From RGIG6904 sp024680835 (GTDB lineage Bacteria > Bacillota > Clostridia > Lachnospirales > Lachnospiraceae), in assembly GCA_024680835.1 (NCBI GenBank), contig JAILBP010000074.1, positions 1 to 9,024 on the forward strand: a stretch of DNA of 9,024 nucleotides, given 5' to 3'. The stretch's first letter is position 1; every line of letters starts with the position of its first letter. The notes under the pieces are model-generated. The model was given only the letters and a program-made list of their open reading frames with translations, ran no database searches and was not told the origin of the DNA. Shown here one piece after another: positions 1-6,334 of the stretch. The position numbers and the translations under genes are program-made.

Positions 1-1649
1 CCCTCTACATTGCGGTATCTCTCTTCGTCCACACGCTCAAACTTCACGAACAGCTTGTCAATATCCTCATGTTTTATCCCTACACCGGTATCCTCAACGG
101 AAACCCTTAATCTTATGAGATTCTTTTCGCCCTCCACGCGCTCAAAGCCTATTCTGAAGGTTACTGTACCTTTTTCCGTGTATTTGACAGCATTGGATAA
201 AAGATTCGTAACGATCTGTTTGATGCGCAGCTCATCCCCCCGCAGAAGCTTGGGAATGTTCCGGTCAAATGCCAGCGTCACATCCAGCCCCTTCTGATCG
301 GCTTTGATATGCAGCATATTCACCAGATCATTTACCACTGACGAAAGATCGTAGTCCACCGGCACGATCCCCATTTTTCCCGCCTCTATCTTTGAAAAAT
401 CCAGAAGATCGTTTATGAGACCCAACAGTGTAGTCCCCGCCTGCTTGATGCCCTGCGCATATTCCAGTGCGTTGGTGTCCTCGCTCTCACGCAGGATTAT
501 CTCATTCATACCCAGCACTGCATTGATAGGTGTGCGGATCTCGTGTGAAACATTGGACAGAAACGCAGACTTTGCCTCGCTGGCTGCCACTGCTTTCTCG
601 GATATCTCGATGAGCCTGTCTCTCGAACATTTCTCATCATCTATGTCTTCCACAACACCCAGCACATTCAGCACTCTGCCGTCCTCTGCCCGCCTATATG
701 CCACAAGTCTGCCTCTGCGCCACAGACCTTCCCTGTTTTTGTACTCCATGGACAGCACATTTTTGTTGCGCATGCGGTAATCTATGGTATCAAAATCCGT
801 AAACTCCGCAACCTCATCCCTGTATTCATCGGACGCAAAACCCTCCATCATCTCCGACAGGGTTATTCTGACATCCGATCTTGCGTTATTCACCAACTCG
901 GTAATATGCCGATCAGCAGAGCGTACCTCAGTGAATGAATCATTTAAAAGATCCAGTTCAAAAACCGTCAGATAAATATCTGCCAAAGCCTCGATCTCAT
1001 TGCTCAGATTCCGGGACAGCTCAAGGTTTTTATTTGCCTCCACGTATCTGTCTATCATGCCGCGATAGTACTCACGCATCATCCTGCACAAAAAGAATCC
1101 GCAGATGGCCATGATGGCGAGTCCGGTCGTACCGGACCCGACCCTTTCGATATATATTTCATACCTGCTCCCTGTCTTCGGCAGGATCTCCAGCCCCGTC
1201 GAATACCACATTGCAGACAGGTAAAAAACATAATTCATCACCAAAACCACAAAATAAGCGATATAATCACAGTACCGTATGCTCAGAAGCGGCACTAAAA
1301 ACCATGTAACATTCACCGGAACACCCATTCCGTTTACGACATACAGCAAAATATCTATTGCCATCAGTGAAAAAAAACCGGTCATATAGGATGTCGGGTG
1401 AAATTTCTTCATCAGCTTGTTTATCGCCGTGAGTACTATCATGAACACCATTACGATGACCACAATGGAGTATGAAACGCTCCTGTATATTCCGCTCGCT
1501 ATACATATGGCTATCATCAGTGGCCCGAAAAAAATACACACCACCATCAGCACGCCGAGATTGCGGTTTATCTTCTCTCTGTTTTCCCTGAGAAACTCCT
1601 CATATTCAGCCACATTTTTGATATCTGTTATCTCGGTTATATTCTTCAT
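1..1649 (-). CDS. Membrane sensor histidine kinase, C-terminus cut by the window edge
   Basis: Reading the minus strand from ATG at 1649 gives 549 residues without a stop up to the left edge, so the 3' end is missing. The start is set by GGAGG eight bases upstream. Residues 31-190 contain about six hydrophobic segments (near 31-52, 58-77, 88-107, 113-125, 128-148 and 172-190), an integral-membrane input module. A probable PAS-like fold follows at about 222-340, then a HisKA dimerisation domain with the phospho-accepting His369 in SHEIRTP. The ATPase N-box NLLSNAVKYT contains Asn486, and the G1 box DTGVGI starts at Asp520. The last visible residues, RNVEG, are where the GTGLGL (G2) box would continue. 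It should autophosphorylate His369 at the inner membrane face in response to an unknown signal. Kinases of this build often carry receiver or HPt domains, but that part lies outside the window. It lies 68 bp downstream of the EAL protein gene on the same strand, so the two may work together (inference). Confidence 0.93.
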   Translation of the reverse strand, partial: MKNITEITDIKNVAEYEEFLRENREKINRNLGVLMVVCIFFGPLMIAICIASGIYRSVSYSIVVIVMVFMIVLTAINKLMKKFHPTSYMTGFFSLMAIDILLYVVNGMGVPVNVTWFLVPLLSIRYCDYIAYFVVLVMNYVFYLSAMWYSTGLEILPKTGSRYEIYIERVGSGTTGLAIMAICGFFLCRMMREYYRGMIDRYVEANKNLELSRNLSNEIEALADIYLTVFELDLLNDSFTEVRSADRHITELVNNARSDVRITLSEMMEGFASDEYRDEVAEFTDFDTIDYRMRNKNVLSMEYKNREGLWRRGRLVAYRRAEDGRVLNVLGVVEDIDDEKCSRDRLIEISEKAVAASEAKSAFLSNVSHEIRTPINAVLGMNEIILRESEDTNALEYAQGIKQAGTTLLGLINDLLDFSKIEAGKMGIVPVDYDLSSVVNDLVNMLHIKADQKGLDVTLAFDRNIPKLLRGDELRIKQIVTNLLSNAVKYTEKGTVTFRIGFERVEGEKNLIRLRVSVEDTGVGIKHEDIDKLFVKFERVDEERYRNVE

Positions 1650-1662
1650 AGGCAGATCCTCC

Positions 1663-1712
1663 AAAAAAAGCCGCTCTTTATCACTTATCTTAAGCAGTAA
1701 AGAAGCGGCTTC
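1663..1712 (-). terminator. Rho-independent terminator between the EAL gene and the kinase gene
   Basis: On the minus strand, AAGCCGCT (1711-1704) pairs with AGCGGCTT (1675-1668). The stem continues as CTTTA/TAAAG across one unpaired base at 1703, and a small inner CTTA/TAAG stem can form in the loop. Seven U residues follow (1669-1663). The hairpin begins six bases after the TAG of the 863-residue gene. The U-run is followed directly by the GGAGG of the kinase gene, so the same element forms the kinase 5' leader. It could be a plain terminator or a leaky or regulated attenuator. Confidence 0.85.
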
Positions 1713-1717
1713 CCTGT

Positions 1718-4309
1718 CTATTCGTTAAGTTTTATGTTTTTGACAGTCTCGGTCACATTCACAACTCCGGTACCACTGCCCAACGGATAGGTATTCGCAG
1801 CGGAAAAACGCATATTAAGCTCACTGTAATCGATATTGATATTACCTGATCCGCGCTCGTCGCCTACTCCGTGAACGCTGTTGCCTTCTCCGTACAGAAA
1901 CAGAGCCACATGAGAGATATCTATATCGAAATTGCCGGCATCGGTTCCTATATTCATGAGCCTCTCGCCCTTCATATCAGACGTCAACTTGCCGTTTTTG
2001 ACGGATACCTTTCCCGTACCCTCTTCCAGGACACCCACGAATCCCTGATTGGTACCTGTGGCGGTGATCTCACACCTGAAGCCGTTAAAGGATACATTTG
2101 CTTCGCCTTTTATACTGCCGATACCTATACCTGAAGCACACGAATTGCTGATGAGAACCTTGCAGTTATCCATCGTGATATCCGCACCGCCGTCGGTAGT
2201 ACCGATACCAACACAAATACCTCCAGAACATTCGATCTTAACCGTTCCCTGCAGGATCTTTATCTTCTTTCCATCGGTATTGCGCCCTGCTCCTATTCCG
2301 ATACACGCTTCTCCGTTACATCTGAGATTCAATGTTCCCGGCATGTCCATGGTGATATTACCGTGACCGTATTTGCTCTCATTGCCGATAGCATAGCAGT
2401 TCAAAGCCTCCGAACTGATACTGAGATCGCCTGCTCCGGTGAGTCTTATGGAACTGTTAACCGGCACCAGTATACCTTTTCTGTCCAAAACATTGTCACC
2501 CCTGGATTCAAGCTCGACCTCCGACCCCTTGCCAAGGCTTATGACGCCTTTCTCGGTAGGTGAACTCATCCTGGCGTTATCCAAGATGATCCTGGTCTTC
2601 GTCTCATCTTTGACCGTGACTGTCAGCGGTACCAGAATGTTACCCGCACCTCTTAAGGTGACCTCGCTGACATCCACCAGAACCGATGTGTAATTCTCCG
2701 TTACCAGATCCTCCACGCAGATAACTTCCCCGTCTGTGGGATTGTAGACCTTGGTATGTGCTCCGCCGTTTTCCGCATTGATACGGACGATCTGGTCGGC
2801 GATCTCATCATCTATGGCATCCAAGAACTCCGGTGCAGGTCTTGCAATATAAAATCCCTGAATATAGTCAGCTCCAAGGCCTATCATAACCTTTAGTTCA
2901 TCGTAGGTCTCAACGCCCTCAGCCAACGCAAGATACCCGTTATTGTGCAGGAACTCAATGAGATTCTCCACGATGTTCATCATTTTATTATTATTGTCTA
3001 TGCCGCTGATAAGTTCCCTGTCAATCTTTACAACCAGCGGATTATAACGCAAAAGATTTGTGGTGTTGGAATATCCTGTACCATAATCATCTATCGCCAG
3101 CTCGATATCGTTGTCCGTCAGTCTGTTTTTGATACGGTTCAACATTTCCCCGTTCAGCTCAGTCTGCTCGGTAAACTCGATCACCGAACTATTCATGACC
3201 AATCCGTATTTTTCCACCAGCGTGGCAAAATCAGCCTCTGTCAGATAATATCCGGATATTGAATTGATATACAGCTTTTTGTCTGCAAACAGATCGGATC
3301 TTTCACTCAGGATGCGGTAACCGTTGTACATTGTAGCATATTCCACGTCATAGAGCCTGTCGCTCTTTTGCGCCACATCCAGTATCTGTCCCGGATTCAT
3401 GCCGATATTTGAATCAGTCCTCATCAGCATCTCGTAAGCCAGTATCTTACCTGTACGGGCGCTCACGATAGGCTGGAAATGATATATGAAAAGATTGTAT
3501 TCTATCAGTCTGTTAAATTTCCTCTGCAGGATATACTCATCCTCCACGCTGCGGCTGTTCTCCGCAGTGAAGTTTACTATCTCGCCCCTGCCCTGGCTCA
3601 AAGCCTTGTATAACGCCGCATTTGCCGCATGCATACGCTCAGCCGGATACATATTGCCGCTGGTCACACCTGCGGTGATGGTCATGCTGTGATGTTTTGA
3701 TACCACGTATCCGAATTCATCCTGCAGCACACACTCCTCAACTGCTTTTTTTATGTTCTGGAGATAAACGAGCTCATCACCCTCGTTGTATTCCGGGATA
3801 CAAACCCAGAATCTCCTGGGTGCATTATATGCTATCAGAGTATTATAAGGCACATGTTCCCTCACCGCCCTGAGAGCGCTGTAAATATATATATCCTGCA
3901 TCGCAGGATTATTGATGCCCTCCACCTGCAGGATGAAGAGCAGGGGTTCACCTATAGATCCCGCCATGATCCTGACAAGCTTTGCCTGATCTATCACTGC
4001 AAGCTTCGGATCCACATCCCCGTCCGCCAGATCGTCCACAAAAACATAACCTGCGGCAGTTTTCTCATCATCCCGGACCAGACGGACTTTCACAGGGATC
4101 AGGACATCGAGTTTTTTCTGCATCGCATCCACAAATTCAGAAAACTCCTCGAATGAAGTGTCTTCTTTCAACCCCAGGAGCCTTATGGCATTTTGATCTG
4201 CACGAAAAGCACGCACTTCCCGGTCTATGAGGAAGGCTCCCGTATTCTCTATAAGTCCCGACAGCACGCCCCAGCCGCTGCCGAAAAATTCTTCCCACAA
4301 TCTCTCCAT
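1718..4309 (-). CDS. EAL-domain c-di-GMP phosphodiesterase with degenerate GGDEF and C-terminal beta-solenoid
   Basis: An 863-residue protein starting at ATG 4309. The reading frame stays open to a TTG at 4363, but only the ATG has a suitably placed purine-rich site (GGGGGAAAGG, nine bases upstream). Residues about 10-100 look PAS-like. Residues about 120-265 look like a GGDEF domain that has lost its signature (RRFWV at the expected place). Residues about 275-500 are an EAL domain with all key positions: Glu293 (EML in place of EAL), Asn349, Glu378/Glu381, Asp407-Asp408 in DDYGTG, Lys428, the AEGVE motif at 463-467 and Gln484. It is therefore expected to hydrolyse c-di-GMP to pGpG. Residues about 540-863 form a beta-solenoid with eight regular repeats. 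No signal peptide or membrane segment is seen, so a cytosolic location is expected. It is divergent from the DUF1858 gene and upstream of the kinase. The solenoid may sense, bind or scaffold something; its ligand is unknown. Confidence 0.93.
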   Translation of the reverse strand: MERLWEEFFGSGWGVLSGLIENTGAFLIDREVRAFRADQNAIRLLGLKEDTSFEEFSEFVDAMQKKLDVLIPVKVRLVRDDEKTAAGYVFVDDLADGDVDPKLAVIDQAKLVRIMAGSIGEPLLFILQVEGINNPAMQDIYIYSALRAVREHVPYNTLIAYNAPRRFWVCIPEYNEGDELVYLQNIKKAVEECVLQDEFGYVVSKHHSMTITAGVTSGNMYPAERMHAANAALYKALSQGRGEIVNFTAENSRSVEDEYILQRKFNRLIEYNLFIYHFQPIVSARTGKILAYEMLMRTDSNIGMNPGQILDVAQKSDRLYDVEYATMYNGYRILSERSDLFADKKLYINSISGYYLTEADFATLVEKYGLVMNSSVIEFTEQTELNGEMLNRIKNRLTDNDIELAIDDYGTGYSNTTNLLRYNPLVVKIDRELISGIDNNNKMMNIVENLIEFLHNNGYLALAEGVETYDELKVMIGLGADYIQGFYIARPAPEFLDAIDDEIADQIVRINAENGGAHTKVYNPTDGEVICVEDLVTENYTSVLVDVSEVTLRGAGNILVPLTVTVKDETKTRIILDNARMSSPTEKGVISLGKGSEVELESRGDNVLDRKGILVPVNSSIRLTGAGDLSISSEALNCYAIGNESKYGHGNITMDMPGTLNLRCNGEACIGIGAGRNTDGKKIKILQGTVKIECSGGICVGIGTTDGGADITMDNCKVLISNSCASGIGIGSIKGEANVSFNGFRCEITATGTNQGFVGVLEEGTGKVSVKNGKLTSDMKGERLMNIGTDAGNFDIDISHVALFLYGEGNSVHGVGDERGSGNINIDYSELNMRFSAANTYPLGSGTGVVNVTETVKNIKLNE
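1721..2404 (-). repeat. Eight-coil beta-solenoid protein repeat (28-31 residues per coil)
   Basis: In the 863-residue protein, an Ile/Val/Leu-Gly pair recurs at residues 641-642, 672-673, 702-703, 730-731, 758-759, 787-788, 815-816 and 843-844. The spacings are 31, 30, 28, 28, 29, 28 and 28. Each pair is followed by a Gly-containing turn, a strand of alternating hydrophobic residues (such as NITMD, ADITMD, NINID) and a second short strand ending in a polar turn. This is the pattern of a parallel beta-helix. Residues about 540-635 look like less regular leading coils. From memory, the pattern resembles the GIG-rich solenoids attached to Firmicute surface and carbohydrate-binding proteins; that resemblance is not verified. 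Confidence 0.8.
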
Positions 4310-4318
4310 GTTAAAATA

Positions 4319-4328
4319 CCTTTCCCCC
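4319..4328 (-). promoter_or_regulatory. Ribosome binding site fixing the start of the EAL protein
   Basis: The minus strand reads GGGGGAAAGG and ends nine bases before the ATG at 4309. It favours this ATG over the in-frame TTG at 4363, which would add 18 residues and has no comparable site. The match to the consensus is only moderate. Confidence 0.55.
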
Positions 4329-4345
4329 AAAACATACCAAAAGGG

Positions 4346-4374
4346 TAGACAAAACCAGATCAAGGTGTTATACT
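4346..4374 (+). promoter_or_regulatory. Sigma-A type promoter for the DUF1858 gene
   Basis: TAGACA at 4346-4351 (five of six matches to TTGACA), a 17-base spacer, then TATACT at 4369-4374 (five of six matches to TATAAT). Transcription would begin near 4381 and leave a leader of about 120 bases before the ATG at 4500. An alternative -10, TATAAA at 4454-4459, lacks a recognisable -35. Confidence 0.6.
4367..4372 (-). promoter_or_regulatory. Candidate -10 element for the EAL gene, overlapping the opposite promoter
   Basis: The minus strand reads TATAAC at 4372-4367, about 55 bases upstream of the ATG at 4309. No convincing -35 is present at 16-18 bases (GTATTA at 17). It shares bases with the plus-strand TATACT, so the two polymerases could not bind at once if both are real. 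Confidence 0.3.
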
Positions 4375-4499
4375 ATGCAAACTGTTACATAATACATTGT
4401 TCATAAGTTACTATTCTCAGCCGTTATGCAGGCTGCCGGTCGATCACTCCGACTATAAATAGCAACTGAAAACATCAATCAATATAAGGAGGTGCTAAA

Positions 4500-4703
4500 A
4501 TGGCACAGATCACAAAAGATACCATGATAGGTGAACTGCTCACGCTGGATAAGGATGTAACTCCCATCCTGATGGGCATCGGAATGCATTGTCTCGGCTG
4601 CCCGTCCTCACAGATGGAGACCGTAGGTGAAGCTGCAATGGTGCACGGTCTTGAACCGGATGCTCTGGTAAATGAGATCAACACATTCCTCGGCAGCAAC
4701 TGA
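4500..4703 (+). CDS. DUF1858 protein, hybrid-cluster-protein-associated redox disulfide family
   Basis: A 67-residue protein with an excellent AAGGAGGTG ribosome binding site seven bases before the ATG. The features of the DUF1858 family are visible: an opening TKDTMIGELL segment, a central MGIGMHCLGCPSS with Cys31 and Cys34 in an HCxxC arrangement, and a closing stretch ending NEINTFLGS. Such proteins are small cytosolic domains whose CxxC is thought to act as a redox-active disulfide or thiol pair. Many are linked to the hybrid cluster protein or occur alone in strict anaerobes; the substrate is unknown. No hybrid cluster protein gene is in the window, so this copy stands alone here. It is transcribed away from the EAL gene and toward dnaB, from the promoter at 4346-4374. 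It seems intact and of normal family length. Confidence 0.9.
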   Translation: MAQITKDTMIGELLTLDKDVTPILMGIGMHCLGCPSSQMETVGEAAMVHGLEPDALVNEINTFLGSN

Positions 4704-4717
4704 TCACAACTGATCAC
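4698..4717 (+). repeat. Perfect 10-bp tandem duplication across the DUF1858 stop codon
   Basis: AACTGATCAC occurs twice in direct succession (4698-4707 and 4708-4717). The first copy contains the TGA stop codon. The palindrome TGATCA lies within each unit. It is probably a slippage duplication in non-coding sequence. Confidence 0.75.
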
Positions 4718-4733
4718 GAGTCAAGCTACACCG

Positions 4734-4790
4734 GCCAATATACTGAGTCCGGCAGATATTACAACCATCTCACGATCTCACTATATTGGC
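4734..4790. other. Inverted repeat between convergent genes
   Basis: GCCAATATA at 4734-4742 and its exact complement TATATTGGC at 4782-4790 flank a 39-base loop, in the 102-bp gap where the DUF1858 gene and dnaB converge. No U-run follows on either strand, so it is not a standard intrinsic terminator. It could be a transcript 3'-end structure or a protein site. A further small hairpin, ACAGTA-TACTGT (4796-4812), spans the dnaB stop codon. Confidence 0.45.
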
Positions 4791-4805
4791 TGTGAACAGT
4801 AGCTT

Positions 4806-6140
4806 TTACTGTATCTCCAGATTCACAAACTGCGTAAATTCCGGCAGCCACCCCAGTTTTCTCACGCCTACCGGGCCATTTCTCTGTTTTGCTACTATGA
4901 TCTCGGCAATATTCTTTTCATCTGTATCATGATTATAGTAATCATCCCTGTATATGAACATTACCACATCCGCATCCTGCTCGATAGCTCCCGACTCACG
5001 GAGATCCGACAGCATAGGTCGCTTGTCCGGACGTTTTTCCACCTCACGGGACAGCTGTGACAGCGCGACAACCGGAACATTTATCTCCCTGGCCACCGCC
5101 TTTAAGGATCTCGATATCTCCGAAATCTCATTCTGTCTGGACTCCGCCCGTTTTGACGAGCCGCTCATGAGCTGGAGGTAATCTATGATAATGAGCTGTA
5201 TGTCATTTTCTATCTTAAGCTTTCTGCATTTGCTGCGGAGCTCCGAAACACTGATACCCGGTGTATCATCAATGATGATCTTCGACCTGGCTATCACGTT
5301 GGTAGCCTCACCAACCGCCGACCAATCGGCCTCAGTCAGGTTTCCTGAACGGATCTTTGTGGCATCTACCCTGGCTTCCTGCGCCAGAAGTCTGTTTACC
5401 AGCTGATCCCTGGACATCTCGAGGCTGAACAGCGCTATGGCCTTATCATCCCTGAAAGCAGCATGCGCAGCTATATTCAGCACAAACGCCGTCTTTCCCA
5501 TAGAGGGTCTGGCCGCTATCAGCACAAGATCCGATCTCTGCAGTCCGCTGGTCATATAATCCAGATCCAGAAAGCCCGTGGCAAGACCTGTGAGACTGCC
5601 CTTATTGCGGGCAGCTTTGTCGATCCTCTCCACCACTCTGAGGATTATATCCTTTATATTCTCGGTGCCACCACCACCCTTGGTCTGGATCAGGTCAAAC
5701 ACCCTTTTTTCCGTGTTCTGCAGTATCACATCCACGGAGGTTGCACCCTCAAAACACTCGTTCTCAATCTCCTGATTGGTGCGGATCACCTTGCGTAAAA
5801 GAGACTTCTCCGCCACTATATTGGCATATTCGCGGATGTTCACCGACGATGGAAGGCTGTCCAATACATTCTCCACAAAAGTTAAGGAGCACACCTCCTC
5901 CGGTGCGTTCATCTCGCGAAGCTTATTCTGCAGCACCACCAGATCCGCCGGCTTACCCTCATCGTATAGCGCGGATATTGCTGAAAAAATAAGTCCGTAC
6001 TGCTTATGATAAAAATCGTCTGCCGTCAGCATTTCACAGGCCGCCGTCACCGCGTCCTTGTCCATTATCATGGAACCTATGACGGACTGCTCAGCCTCGA
6101 GACTGTTGGGCATTTCTCTGTATATCTTCTCTTCAGGCAT
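4806..6140 (-). CDS. dnaB: Replicative DNA helicase DnaB
   Basis: A 444-residue protein of normal length for the family (called dnaC in Bacillus). The N-terminal helical domain (about 8-110, beginning NSLEAEQSVIGSM) mediates hexamer packing and primase contact. A linker follows at about 125-180, then the RecA-like motor domain from about 183 to the end. Walker A is ARPSMGKT (210-217, Lys216). Walker B is the LIIIDYLQLM segment with Asp320. The C-terminal AKQRNGPVG (Lys418, Arg420) carries the arginine-finger and sensor residues acting in trans. It unwinds DNA at the fork as an ATP-driven hexameric ring. No intein interrupts the motifs. The start ATG at 6140 has GAGG 11 bases upstream. The frame upstream is open back to a TGA but contains no ATG, GTG or TTG. 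It lies downstream of rplI in the conserved gdpP-rplI-dnaB order and is the last gene before a convergent one. Confidence 0.98.
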   Translation of the reverse strand: MPEEKIYREMPNSLEAEQSVIGSMIMDKDAVTAACEMLTADDFYHKQYGLIFSAISALYDEGKPADLVVLQNKLREMNAPEEVCSLTFVENVLDSLPSSVNIREYANIVAEKSLLRKVIRTNQEIENECFEGATSVDVILQNTEKRVFDLIQTKGGGGTENIKDIILRVVERIDKAARNKGSLTGLATGFLDLDYMTSGLQRSDLVLIAARPSMGKTAFVLNIAAHAAFRDDKAIALFSLEMSRDQLVNRLLAQEARVDATKIRSGNLTEADWSAVGEATNVIARSKIIIDDTPGISVSELRSKCRKLKIENDIQLIIIDYLQLMSGSSKRAESRQNEISEISRSLKAVAREINVPVVALSQLSREVEKRPDKRPMLSDLRESGAIEQDADVVMFIYRDDYYNHDTDEKNIAEIIVAKQRNGPVGVRKLGWLPEFTQFVNLEIQ

Positions 6141-6198
6141 ATCCTTAAATTCCTCGTAACTACTGTATCCTGATACCGTACGTCCGGAAACTGCGAAT

Positions 6199-6310
6199 CT
6201 GTCATCCGCTGTCCGATACCTGTCATCCGGCGTCTTTCATACGGCCTTTATCGTCCGGCCTTTATCGTCTGACCTTCGTCGTATCGATTTTGTCTTCCGT
6301 ATCTGTCATC
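6199..6310 (-). repeat. Short tandem and dispersed repeats in the rplI-dnaB spacer
   Basis: In the 194-bp gap between rplI and dnaB, a 14-bp unit (plus strand CGGCCTTTATCGTC) is perfectly repeated at 6242-6255 and 6256-6269. Degenerate copies sit in register at 6228-6241 and 6270-6283 (the latter 9 of 14 matches). The word CTGTCATC also occurs at 6199, 6220 and 6303; the first two are 21 bases apart within a partly conserved 21-mer. Minus-strand translations give recurring DDR(Y/F) peptides, but in different frames broken by stops. No gene is supported here. Confidence 0.7.
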
Positions 6311-6334
6311 GAAATCAGGTTTCATGAACAGATC

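Noticed and set aside
4310..4363. Eighteen-residue N-terminal extension of the EAL protein from TTG 4363
   Set aside because: It starts at TTG without a ribosome binding site, while the ATG at 4309 has a purine-rich site nine bases upstream. The extra residues are too short and mixed for a membrane segment or signal peptide, and they would overlap the divergent promoter.
4475..4717. 80-codon minus-strand frame opposite the DUF1858 gene
   Set aside because: The plus-strand product has a clear family match and a strong ribosome binding site; the minus frame has neither.
4704..4805. Intrinsic terminator for the DUF1858 gene or dnaB
   Set aside because: Hairpins exist, but none is GC-rich and followed by a U-run on either strand, so only the inverted repeat is recorded.
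4806..6140. Intein or mobile insertion in dnaB, a common insertion site
   Set aside because: The protein is 444 residues with continuous Walker A, Walker B and C-terminal motifs.
6199..6310. CRISPR-like array in the rplI-dnaB spacer
   Set aside because: The units are 8-14 bp, adjacent or irregular, with no uniform spacers and no cas genes nearby.
6251..6325. 25-codon minus-strand small gene after rplI
   Set aside because: The only purine-rich match is poorly spaced, the peptide comes from the repeat region, and no family is recognised. It is kept only as part of the spacer finding.
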